A DNA stretch of 37,311 nucleotides, from assembly GCA_016198185.1 (NCBI GenBank), contig JACQJD010000011.1, positions 1 through 37,311 on the forward strand, written 5' to 3'. The position numbers and the translations under genes were made by a program. Position 1 is the first letter of the stretch; each line of letters opens with the position of its first letter. Under the pieces are notes generated by a model. The model was not told the DNA's origin and did not search any database. It was given only the letters and a program-made list of their open reading frames with translations. Below, in pieces: positions 8,953 through 16,079 of this stretch. Source of the DNA: Deltaproteobacteria bacterium. Its GTDB lineage: Bacteria > Bdellovibrionota > JACOXK01 > 2-02-FULL-40-11.

Positions 8953-11016
8953 ATGAATTTAACCGAAGTTCAAAAGAAAATTGTTGAGACCACCGCACGA
9001 AAAGTGGTGGTAGAGGCCCAACCGGGTTCTGGTAAAACGAGAGTTCTCGTTGAAAAAATAAGATATTTAATTGAAAAACAGGGGCTCTTTCCAAGTTCTA
9101 TTGTGGCCATTACATTTACAGAAAAAGCCGCTCGTGAAATTTTGGTTCGGGTGAAAGCATCTCTCAAGAGAGATCTTGCTGATTTGTGGATATCTACCAT
9201 TCATGGTTTTTGTGCAAAAATTTTAAGAGAGCAAGCGTGGCGGTCTGGGACAAGTTCTTCATTTTTAATTTTGCCTCAAGAGCAGACTTTCTATTTAAAG
9301 AGGAAAGCCATGGACCAGATCTTTGGCGAAAAAATTTCACTCAATGAATCTTCTTTTAGAGAGCTCATGAAACAATATGGAACGGCACGGTTATATGAAC
9401 TCTTTGGGTTTTTACTGGATCAGCGGGTTTCAGAAGTGTCTCTGACGCTTTGCAATACGAAAAGTAAGGCATTTCTAAAAGCGCTTTTTGAACTCTACGA
9501 AGAAATTTTTCAAGTCTACCAGGGTTTAAAACAAGGGCATTTGGATTTTGATGATCTGTTACGCCAGTGCCTCGCCCTTTTTAAACAATACCCAGAAGTG
9601 CTTTCGGAGTATCAGAAAAAAATAAAATATATTTTGGTAGATGAATTTCAAGATACCGATGCCTATCAAAGTCAAATCATTGATCTTTTGATTTCAGGTG
9701 ATGGCGTGCGCCCCATGCTCATGGTGGTGGGGGATCCCAAGCAATCCATTTATTTATTTCGGGGAGCACAAGTGGAGCTTTTTCAAAAATTAAAACAAGA
9801 TGTGGTCCAAGGGGAAGGTTTTTGTTTTCACATGGCGCAAAATTTTAGAAGTGAAAAACCGCTGATCGAATTTACCAATCGGTTGTTCGAGCCTTTATTG
9901 GGAGATTTTTTTAAAGCCTCTGAAGTTGGCCAAGATCAATCGAAAGAGGCCACGGTTTCATATTGGACATTAAAAGAGGCCGAAAAGTTTTCTTTGCAAG
10001 CGCGAAGACAGTGTGAAGCCCGTTGGTTGGCCGAAGAGATTTCAAAATACGTGGGTTTGGGCAAAGAGAAAGAGTCTATTGCGATTTTATTTCGGGCGTT
10101 GACCCATGCAGAGCTCTATGAAGAAGCGCTTTCCGAAAAGGGGATTCCTGTTGTCAAATCGTCTCTCGGAAAAATCTTTGAAGATTCTGCGATTCAATCC
10201 CTCATGGCCTTATTCAGGTGGGTTTTGGATCAGAACGATGCTGTTTCGTTTTTTCAAATTCTCATGGCGCCTTGGGGTTTGCTTTCTCAGGGGACCCTCT
10301 TGAAATTATTTCAAGTTCGGAAAAAAGAAAATTTGAACGGTGTTGCGATTTTAAATGCCAGCCATCTGAAAGATTGTTTAACCGGTGAAGAGCTATCGGA
10401 ATGTCGTTATTTATCCGAGTTTTTAAAGCGCGTAAAGTCCAAAAAAGACCGAATGAGTTTAGAGCAGTGGTTTCGGTTGATTCCACTCCCAGCCTCTTAC
10501 AGCAAGGATTATTTTTTTAAGATCATTCGGTCTTTTGAACAATTTTATCCAGACCACCAGTGGAAAGATTTCGTTTCCTATGTGGACTGTATTGGGGAGA
10601 TCCCGTTTCGGATGGAAGAACCTGTGGAAAAAGGAGATTCCGGTGGTGTTCAATTGTTGACCATCCACCAAGCCAAGGGATTGGAGTTTGACCGCGTGTA
10701 TTTACCAGATTTAAGTTACGTCGCCAGATCGCAATATCCCATGCTATTGGTTGACAAGGCTTTTGGCTGTGGGATAAAAATTTTTAAGAATATGCGATTT
10801 GTTGAAGATGATGAAATTTATAGCGTTATTCGAAAGCACCAAAAACAAAAAGAATTGGAAGAATCCAAGCGTTTGTTTTACGTGGCTGTTACGAGAGCCA
10901 AGAAGCATTTGATTTTGTCACACAGTGCCCCAACGCCAAAAACCAATACTTGGGCAAATTGGGTAGAAGCACAACGCTTGACAATGGAAAAGCATGAATT
11001 TAGGGGGGAAGTATGA
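8953..11016 (+). CDS. UvrD/AddA-like superfamily 1 DNA helicase
   Basis: A 687-aa SF1A helicase expected to unwind DNA using ATP. Visible motifs are the Q-motif (LTEVQKKIV), Walker A with K28 (QPGSGKT), motif Ia (ITFTEKAA), STIHGF, Walker B (LVDEFQDTD), motif III (VVGDPKQSIYLFRG), motif IV (AQNFRS), motif V (LLTIHQAKGLEFD) and motif VI (FYVAVTRAK). It ends soon after motif VI and lacks the C-terminal nuclease domain that makes AddA or RecB about 1200 aa. The adjacent upstream gene would supply the only nuclease of the pair. It overlaps the downstream hydrolase by ATGA. UvrD/PcrA is an alternative label, but the TIHGF and HQAKGLEFD motifs and the neighbour favour AddA-like. Confidence 0.85.
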   Translation: MNLTEVQKKIVETTARKVVVEAQPGSGKTRVLVEKIRYLIEKQGLFPSSIVAITFTEKAAREILVRVKASLKRDLADLWISTIHGFCAKILREQAWRSGTSSSFLILPQEQTFYLKRKAMDQIFGEKISLNESSFRELMKQYGTARLYELFGFLLDQRVSEVSLTLCNTKSKAFLKALFELYEEIFQVYQGLKQGHLDFDDLLRQCLALFKQYPEVLSEYQKKIKYILVDEFQDTDAYQSQIIDLLISGDGVRPMLMVVGDPKQSIYLFRGAQVELFQKLKQDVVQGEGFCFHMAQNFRSEKPLIEFTNRLFEPLLGDFFKASEVGQDQSKEATVSYWTLKEAEKFSLQARRQCEARWLAEEISKYVGLGKEKESIAILFRALTHAELYEEALSEKGIPVVKSSLGKIFEDSAIQSLMALFRWVLDQNDAVSFFQILMAPWGLLSQGTLLKLFQVRKKENLNGVAILNASHLKDCLTGEELSECRYLSEFLKRVKSKKDRMSLEQWFRLIPLPASYSKDYFFKIIRSFEQFYPDHQWKDFVSYVDCIGEIPFRMEEPVEKGDSGGVQLLTIHQAKGLEFDRVYLPDLSYVARSQYPMLLVDKAFGCGIKIFKNMRFVEDDEIYSVIRKHQKQKELEESKRLFYVAVTRAKKHLILSHSAPTPKTNTWANWVEAQRLTMEKHEFRGEV

Positions 11017-11912
11017 CAGAGCATTCCAATCAATATTTTGAAGGGTTGTTTGAGGGCTACCAAAAAACGATTTTACCCTATCGTTGTTGGCGACCCACTT
11101 TTTGTGAATATGTCATGGTATATGTCCATGGTCTGGGAGAGCATTCGGGACGTTATGAAAATCTCATCAAAGCTTTTTCGGAAGAAGAGGTTGGTTTTTA
11201 CGGCTACGATCAACGCGGGCATGGAAAAACAAAAGGGCAGCGTGGGTATGTGCCCTCCATGCATCATCTGGTCGAGGATTTAAGGGCTTTTTTAAGACTT
11301 GTTTCCATTCATGAAGGGAGTAAGCCGATCTATCTTTTGGGACACAGTTTTGGTGGGTTGGTGGTCTTAAAATACATGACCGATCTTCATCGGAAATCGG
11401 GGACGATGCCCAAGGGGGTGATTGTTTGCAATCCCCTGCTGGCGTTAAAATTAAAGATTCCACCTTGGAAAACAAAACTCGCAAACTTATTTTCAAAGAT
11501 TCTACCTCGGTTGGCGTTGGGTGGCGGCATCGACCCCAAATGGATATCCCATGACCCCAAGGTGGTGGAGGCCTATGAGAAGGACCCCCTTATTTGTAGA
11601 AAAGTGACGCTGCACCTCTATCAAGAAATGATGAAAACCATGGCCTCGGTGAAGGCTGGGGCAGAATTTTTGAATGCCCCGCTTCTCATACAGCTTGGGA
11701 CTCAGGATGAAATTGTTGAAGCCGAAGTTTCAAAACATTATTATCATCAAGTGTCTTGCGAGTTTAAAGCGTTAAAGATTTATGATGGACTCTATCACGA
11801 GCTCATGAATGAACTTGGAAAAGAAGCCGTTTTCAATGACATGAAGAGGTGGATTTTGGAGCTTGAAAAAATAGAAGTGCCTCAAATTCACCTCAAACAG
11901 CATGTTGTGTGA
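11013..11912 (+). CDS. Serine alpha/beta hydrolase, monoacylglycerol-lipase type
   Basis: A 299-aa alpha/beta hydrolase of the Hydrolase_4 (lysophospholipase/monoglyceride lipase) type. It has the early HGLGEHSGRY oxyanion loop, YDQRGHGKT, a nucleophile elbow GHSFGG with S112, D232 in LGTQDE and H262 in LYHELMNE. These complete the catalytic triad in the usual order. There is no signal peptide or membrane helix, so it is probably cytosolic and acts on monoacylglycerols or lysophospholipids; the true substrate is unknown. A strong purine-rich Shine-Dalgarno (AGGGGGGAAG) precedes the ATG, which overlaps the helicase stop by 4 bp. The gene is followed almost immediately by pyrE, so it belongs to a mixed-function operon. 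Confidence 0.85.
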   Translation: MTEHSNQYFEGLFEGYQKTILPYRCWRPTFCEYVMVYVHGLGEHSGRYENLIKAFSEEEVGFYGYDQRGHGKTKGQRGYVPSMHHLVEDLRAFLRLVSIHEGSKPIYLLGHSFGGLVVLKYMTDLHRKSGTMPKGVIVCNPLLALKLKIPPWKTKLANLFSKILPRLALGGGIDPKWISHDPKVVEAYEKDPLICRKVTLHLYQEMMKTMASVKAGAEFLNAPLLIQLGTQDEIVEAEVSKHYYHQVSCEFKALKIYDGLYHELMNELGKEAVFNDMKRWILELEKIEVPQIHLKQHVV

Positions 11913-11918
11913 GTGTGG

Positions 11919-12464
11919 ATGGGTGATCGATCTAAATTAAAGAAGCTCCTTCTGGAAAAATCTTTGGTCTTTGCACCGGTGACGTTGGCCTCTGGTAAAA
12001 AGTCAAATTATTATATCGATGTTCGGCAAACAGCCCTTCATGCAGAAGGGCTCTATTTTATCGGAAAATTGATTTTTGAAAAGTTAGCAGAAGGCGATGG
12101 TGTGAAGGCCATTGGCGGGCCGACCTTGGGAGCAGATCCTATTTGTGCTGCTGTGGGACTTTATAGCTATTTACAAAAAAAACCGTTGCATGCCTTTATC
12201 GTTCGCAAGGAACCCAAATCCCATGGGTTGAGTCAATGGATCGAAGGGACCAAAAACTTGGAAAGCGGAATGTCTGTGGCTTTGTGTGAAGATGTGGTGA
12301 CCTCTGGGAAATCGTTATGGACAGCCATTGAGAAAGCAAAAGAGTTTGGTCTTTCGGTCAAACGTGTTATCTGCATCATCGATCGCGGGGAGGGGGGCAG
12401 TGAATTTTTAAACCAAAAGGGATATCGCTTGGAATCCCTTTTTAAAGTGCAAGAGTTTTTCTAA
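11919..12464 (+). CDS. pyrE: Orotate phosphoribosyltransferase
   Basis: Makes orotidine 5'-phosphate from orotate and PRPP in de novo pyrimidine synthesis. The protein has the N-terminal substrate hood (LASGKKSNYYIDVR), AIGGPTLGADP, the flexible-loop region with HAFIVRKEPKSHG, and the PRPP-binding signature VALCEDVVTSGKS. Its length, about 181 aa, is normal for a short PyrE. I chose ATG 11919; a GTG at 11913 directly after the hydrolase stop is the alternative. Neither has a clear Shine-Dalgarno, so expression may depend on coupling to the upstream gene. It is the last gene of the nuclease-helicase-hydrolase run, with no functional link to those genes. Confidence 0.93.
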   Translation: MGDRSKLKKLLLEKSLVFAPVTLASGKKSNYYIDVRQTALHAEGLYFIGKLIFEKLAEGDGVKAIGGPTLGADPICAAVGLYSYLQKKPLHAFIVRKEPKSHGLSQWIEGTKNLESGMSVALCEDVVTSGKSLWTAIEKAKEFGLSVKRVICIIDRGEGGSEFLNQKGYRLESLFKVQEFF

Positions 12465-12467
12465 GTG

Positions 12468-12532
12468 TCATTCTGAGGTTCGAAGAACCGAAGAATCAAT
12501 TGAAATTTCTCGTACTGCGTGTACGTAGATGT
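12468..12532. repeat. Degenerate palindromic repeat, copy B
   Basis: This stretch after pyrE begins GTCATTCTGAGG, continues with CGAAG...CCGAAGAATC, and has CTCGTACTGCGTGTACG where copy A at 6002-6090 has CTCGCACCTTGTGCTCG. The outer GTCGAAAA ends are missing, so it looks like a decayed or partial copy. A 5-bp stem (CGTAC 12511-12515 / GTACG 12521-12525) followed by six Ts at 12532-12537 could act as a weak terminator between the convergent genes. Confidence 0.55.
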
Positions 12533-12552
12533 TTTTTAAACAGTTTGGGTGG

Positions 12553-14607
12553 TTATTCCCCAGCGGCGCGTTCTAAGATTTTTTGAATGGCTTCAGCCGC
12601 TTCCTGTCTTACGGAAGCAAGAGGAAAAACGGTCAGAGAGTTTAACCTTGCTAAGTCTTCCGGTGTGCCAAATTTTCCGTAGAGTTTGGCCAAATAAGTA
12701 CAAACTCGCCAATGGCCTAAAAGCTCTTTCTGTTTTATTTGTTCATGAAAGGCCGAAGGTGAGGTTGATCGCAATGCCCACTTCAAAGCAACATCCCCAA
12801 TCTCATGTTCATTTGTAAGAATTAAAAATAAAAAATCAACGTCTTCTGGATCCGTTAAGTCACAGTTTTTGAAATACTGAGAAAAGAGCTTGGATTGAAT
12901 GGTATCGTCCTCTTGCGTTTCAAAGAGGATTCGAATTTGTTTTTTGTTCAGGGTGGTATGGGAATAAGAGCCATCCTCTACGGGATGATAACCCCTTAAG
13001 GTGTATCGAATAACATCTGCAAAATAGTCTGATGCGGTTGGATCGGTTAGCAATATCAGTGCGGCACGATGTCGCGAACTTGGATCTGGATGGAACAACA
13101 TGATTTGAAGAAGTGGGGCGATAAGTTCATCTGATAGATTTTTTTCTGCCACTCTAAAAAGGGTCTCCGTAGAGGTTGTATTGAAGCCAGCAGGCGTGAG
13201 CGTTGCAAATAGTTGTGATTTCATGTCTAGGTTACCTCTCCAATCATAGGTATACTTATCGTAATCGGTGTAACTTGCATATCGATCGACCATGGCTCGG
13301 ACACGTTGGCGAAGCAAATCGAAGGGTGGGATTACATTTTTTACTTGGCGCAAGCGGTCTAAAAATAAAATCAATTCTATATAAATGGTAAAGTGCAGGG
13401 GCGCTGCTGCGATGACATTTAAATGGTTCCAGAATTTTTCTAAATTGTTATCGGTGATTTCATCAGAAAGCCCAACCACATGAGGCTCCAGAACATCAGA
13501 AAGAGGTGTGTTTTCGAGAGATCGTTCGTTGTTGAGTTCATAGCTACGGATGGTAGATTCGATCCAAGGCTCGTTTGAATGAGCCATTCCTTCTGAATAG
13601 GCTTTGATCGTTTCTTCAAATTCTAACCATGATGTTGGATTTGGGGAATCAAGACAGACGAGAACCAGTTGAACATGTACCCAGAATAAACCGCCCAGTG
13701 CTCCTCGACGCCCTTGGTAACGGTGAGAAATGTTTTTTTTAAGAAAAACTAATTTATGGGGAGGCAAAAGATCTTTTGCTTTGGATTCAATTTCTTCGAC
13801 CAATTCTTGATACGAATCTTTGAAAACCCCACGACTGCCTGGTAGTTTTCCTTGTTCCAATTCTTTTGCATAGCTCAGAAACTCATCTTCTGTGTTCACC
13901 TGATAGGTAAAATCAATCACGGCCAAGATTTTCCCGTTGGTGAAAGGTTTATAAGGAAGGTGTTGTTCGGAAGCTGGTGCATCTTGCCTAGCAGATGTGG
14001 TGGTGGGCACAGCCGACAGGGTCTCTGGAATTTTTTTTGCTTCTTTCTCTACAGGGGAAGATTTTGGTTGCGCATCAGAAACTGGGGTTGCGGGAGATGC
14101 CAGAGGAGACAGTGGGTCGACTTCAACCCCATCTTTTGGGTCTGGAGCTTCATTCAGAGCTTTTGTCTGTGCTATTAAATGAGCAACAACCCCTTCTACC
14201 ACGGACGATTTTTGAGCAGGAACTTCTTTTGCGGCTGGAAGTTTTACATCCTTTAACCAAACCTTAAGGTGGCAATCGGAAATAATATCTTCCAGGGAGA
14301 GGGTGCGTTTTAAATCAGGGCGAATCTGATACAGCACATAGTTTTCAATACGAAATTTTACTTTCGAATAGAATTTTTCAATATTTTCTTGGATTTTTTG
14401 TTGAACGTAAGCCCCATTGATGTACACCAAGGCTCTTGAGAGCTCCGCAATTTCATCTGCATTAAACAGAGGTGCTTTGAGGCGTTCAATCATTAAATCG
14501 GTTATTTGCTCAGAGGATAATTCCTCTAAAGGTTTTACGCGATCTGGCGTTTGCGAAAAAGCCGTTGGGGTGGTCATGAATAGAAAAAGGATTAAAAAAT
14601 GTTTCAT
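12553..14607 (-). CDS. Secreted protein of unknown function, HEAT-like C-terminus
   Basis: A 684-aa protein starting MKHFLILFLFMTTPTAFSQ, a clean Sec signal peptide. I chose this ATG because an AAAGGAAG Shine-Dalgarno lies 7 nt upstream; an open frame extends 17 codons further, but that would bury the signal peptide. After a helical N-terminal part comes a Pro/Ala/Ser-rich low-complexity linker (about residues 155-215), then a mixed globular region. Near the end is a HEAT-like stretch (LTVFPLASVRQEAAEAIQKI). No catalytic motif is recognised. It faces another secreted-protein gene across a 291-bp divergent spacer. It could be a T2SS substrate; this is inference. Confidence 0.7.
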   Translation of the reverse strand: MKHFLILFLFMTTPTAFSQTPDRVKPLEELSSEQITDLMIERLKAPLFNADEIAELSRALVYINGAYVQQKIQENIEKFYSKVKFRIENYVLYQIRPDLKRTLSLEDIISDCHLKVWLKDVKLPAAKEVPAQKSSVVEGVVAHLIAQTKALNEAPDPKDGVEVDPLSPLASPATPVSDAQPKSSPVEKEAKKIPETLSAVPTTTSARQDAPASEQHLPYKPFTNGKILAVIDFTYQVNTEDEFLSYAKELEQGKLPGSRGVFKDSYQELVEEIESKAKDLLPPHKLVFLKKNISHRYQGRRGALGGLFWVHVQLVLVCLDSPNPTSWLEFEETIKAYSEGMAHSNEPWIESTIRSYELNNERSLENTPLSDVLEPHVVGLSDEITDNNLEKFWNHLNVIAAAPLHFTIYIELILFLDRLRQVKNVIPPFDLLRQRVRAMVDRYASYTDYDKYTYDWRGNLDMKSQLFATLTPAGFNTTSTETLFRVAEKNLSDELIAPLLQIMLFHPDPSSRHRAALILLTDPTASDYFADVIRYTLRGYHPVEDGSYSHTTLNKKQIRILFETQEDDTIQSKLFSQYFKNCDLTDPEDVDFLFLILTNEHEIGDVALKWALRSTSPSAFHEQIKQKELLGHWRVCTYLAKLYGKFGTPEDLARLNSLTVFPLASVRQEAAEAIQKILERAAGE

Positions 14608-14898
14608 GGGATTCTTCCTTTCTGGTACAGCGGTGAACATGAGAAAGCTTTCTAGCACGGTTTTTCAAAAATGAAAAGAAGGGGAACGAAGCGACACCCA
14701 GGGATGGCACTTGAATCATCATGAAAATTCAATATTTTTAAAGAATTTTTTGCGTATTCAGATTTTTCGACAGGTGAATAAAAAATATACAAGAATTTAC
14801 TTTCACAATTACATATAACTTATTGAATTTACATAATTTTAATTCAATTTTAATGTGGTATTGTTTTTGCATTTCTAAAGAGTAGAGGGTATCGGGTT
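14608..14898. other. Divergent intergenic region
   Basis: This 291-bp spacer separates two outward-facing secreted-protein genes and must hold promoters for both. It becomes very AT-rich from about 14725. The right end has a sigma-54-like -24/-12 element (listed separately). I see no convincing -35/-10 pair for the leftward gene and no coding sequence. Confidence 0.6.
14856..14870 (+). promoter_or_regulatory. Candidate sigma-54 promoter
   Basis: TGGTAT, five bases, TTGC: the invariant GG and GC are separated by 10 nt as in the sigma-54 consensus TGGCAC-N5-TTGC. The predicted transcription start near 14882 leaves a 17-nt leader that just contains the AGAGGG Shine-Dalgarno of the gene at 14899. 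The -24 half is imperfect and no enhancer-binding site was identified. Confidence 0.4.
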
Positions 14899-15732
14899 AT
14901 GAAAAAAGAAGTGTTGTTGAGTTGTATTTTACTATGTTCAGGTCCATGGCTGTCCTATGCACAACAAGTGCCATCTTCTGAGGGATCGAAACAAAAAGCC
15001 GAAGTTGCTACTTCTCAAAAGATTGAAGATAGCATGCGCAAAGTGCGGGAACTCTTAAAGCAATACAATCGTTCATTTTCAAAAGAGCAAAAGGATGAAT
15101 GGCTTTATCACTATGCTAGGGCTATTCAGGAGTTAGGGATTGCCCAACAAGCCAAGAGATTTCAAAAAGAGGAAGAAGAAAGAAAAGCAAACCAAGAGCC
15201 TGAAGAGGTGATTCGAGAAAGAAAAATTATGGAGTATTTGGAAATGGTGATCGGTTTCGATGAACGCGATCGTAGAGCCAGAATGATTCCGGAGTCGAAA
15301 CACGCTAAAATGCCACCTGAAAAAAAGGAAGATATCATTTTTGCAATGCAGGCATCCATTCCCAGGGATAGGGCAGAGGTCAAGCCATTGGCAAAAGAAG
15401 AAAAGGCCGTGCCTGAGAAACTGGTCGAAACCTATGGGCACATGATCCAAGGACTGCAAACGACGCTTACACCCAAGGGGCGTGATGCGTGTGCTACCAC
15501 GATGGATGCCGAATCAAAATCAAGTGGATCCGTATTTCGCAACAACCTAGACGATGAAGAAAAGTTTTTTAATAAAATCATTCAAAAAAGAATAGATCAA
15601 GTGGAGCACTCTGCGGAGTTTCAGAGCGCAAGACAAGAATTAAAACAATCCGTCCTTACGGAACGTGTTGATGAGGATGGGGATGTGATTCAAAAAATGC
15701 AAATTCCTCTAGCTCCAGTTCTTCAGAAATAA
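14899..15732 (+). CDS. Secreted charged, helical protein of unknown function
   Basis: A 277-aa protein with a signal peptide (MKKEVLLSCILLCSGPWLSYA, likely cut before QQVPSS). The mature part is strongly charged, Lys/Glu-rich and probably largely alpha-helical, with KKVRELLKQY-like and QKRIDQVEHS-like amphipathic stretches, and no catalytic or domain signature I recognise. An AGAGGG Shine-Dalgarno is placed about 10 nt before the ATG. It is transcribed divergently from another secreted protein, and its stop is followed within 5 bp by a large palindromic structure. It could be a periplasmic or T2SS-exported protein; function unknown. Confidence 0.7.
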   Translation: MKKEVLLSCILLCSGPWLSYAQQVPSSEGSKQKAEVATSQKIEDSMRKVRELLKQYNRSFSKEQKDEWLYHYARAIQELGIAQQAKRFQKEEEERKANQEPEEVIRERKIMEYLEMVIGFDERDRRARMIPESKHAKMPPEKKEDIIFAMQASIPRDRAEVKPLAKEEKAVPEKLVETYGHMIQGLQTTLTPKGRDACATTMDAESKSSGSVFRNNLDDEEKFFNKIIQKRIDQVEHSAEFQSARQELKQSVLTERVDEDGDVIQKMQIPLAPVLQK

Positions 15733-15770
15733 GCTCTGGACCTAAAGTCAGCCTTCTAAAGTTATTCGAA

Positions 15771-15840
15771 GTCGGGCCGCTGCCCATATCTCTGAGGCTC
15801 GAAATCAATGCCGCCTCAGAGATATGGGCAGCGGCCCGAC
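15771..15840. repeat. Perfect 28-bp inverted repeat with 14-nt loop
   Basis: The left arm 15771-15798 is exactly complementary to the right arm 15813-15840, around a 14-nt loop. Beyond it, TGGACCTAAAG (15737-15747) matches the reverse complement of CTTTAGGGCCA (15850-15860) at 10 of 11 positions. No T-run follows on either side, so it is not a standard intrinsic terminator, though it could block or stabilise the 3' end of the upstream mRNA. A mobile palindromic element or a recombination or protein-binding site are alternatives. Confidence 0.85.
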
Positions 15841-15895
15841 CGCGATTATCTTTAGGGCCAACTTCGAAGGGTATCAAATTTGTATCCCCGATCTC

Positions 15896-15957
15896 AGATC
15901 ACCTCTTCAGGGTTTGGAGAGTTGGAATCCTCATTCCAACTCCCTGTAGAAGAGATC
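15896..15957. repeat. Second palindrome with imperfect outer arms
   Basis: A 10-bp perfect stem GAGTTGGAAT (15919-15928) / ATTCCAACTC (15933-15942) encloses the loop CCTC. Outer arms GATCACCTCTTC and GAAGAGATC pair with one or two interruptions. It is separate from the larger hairpin 56 bp to the left. Confidence 0.65.
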
Positions 15958-16040
15958 TCCAGAGATGGGTGCAGGCTGCGTAACCTATATATCTGAAATA
16001 ATTAAGGTTTTCTTGAATATTATCTGCCATAAACAAGTAC

Positions 16041-16069
16041 TTTACATTCTGTTAAAATAAAACTATACT
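16041..16069 (+). promoter_or_regulatory. Sigma-70-type promoter of the DUF4143 ATPase gene
   Basis: -35 TTTACA (16041-16046), a 17-nt spacer, and -10 TATACT (16064-16069); each hexamer matches 5 of 6 consensus bases. Transcription would start at about 16076, only a few bases before the ATG at 16080. This implies a leaderless or nearly leaderless mRNA, consistent with the absence of a Shine-Dalgarno. Confidence 0.65.
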
Positions 16070-16079
16070 TTATTTAACC

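Larger units (their letters stand above)
15733..16040. other. Gene-free region with two palindromes
   Basis: No plausible gene is present. The region contains a perfect 28-bp hairpin (15771-15840) with outer matching arms, a second smaller palindrome (about 15896-15957), and then AT-rich sequence leading into the promoter of the ATPase gene at 16080. Open frames here run through the palindromes and have no start signals. Confidence 0.7.

Noticed and set aside
6066-11016. Subtilase, nuclease and helicase as a possible anti-phage defence module
   Set aside because: The subtilase lacks its Asp and His and is cut by a repeat; the nuclease/helicase pair is better explained as AddAB-like repair, and the following genes are metabolic.
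14608-14658. 17-codon upstream extension of the secreted protein at 12553-14607
   Set aside because: A Shine-Dalgarno and a signal peptide both point to the ATG at 14607.
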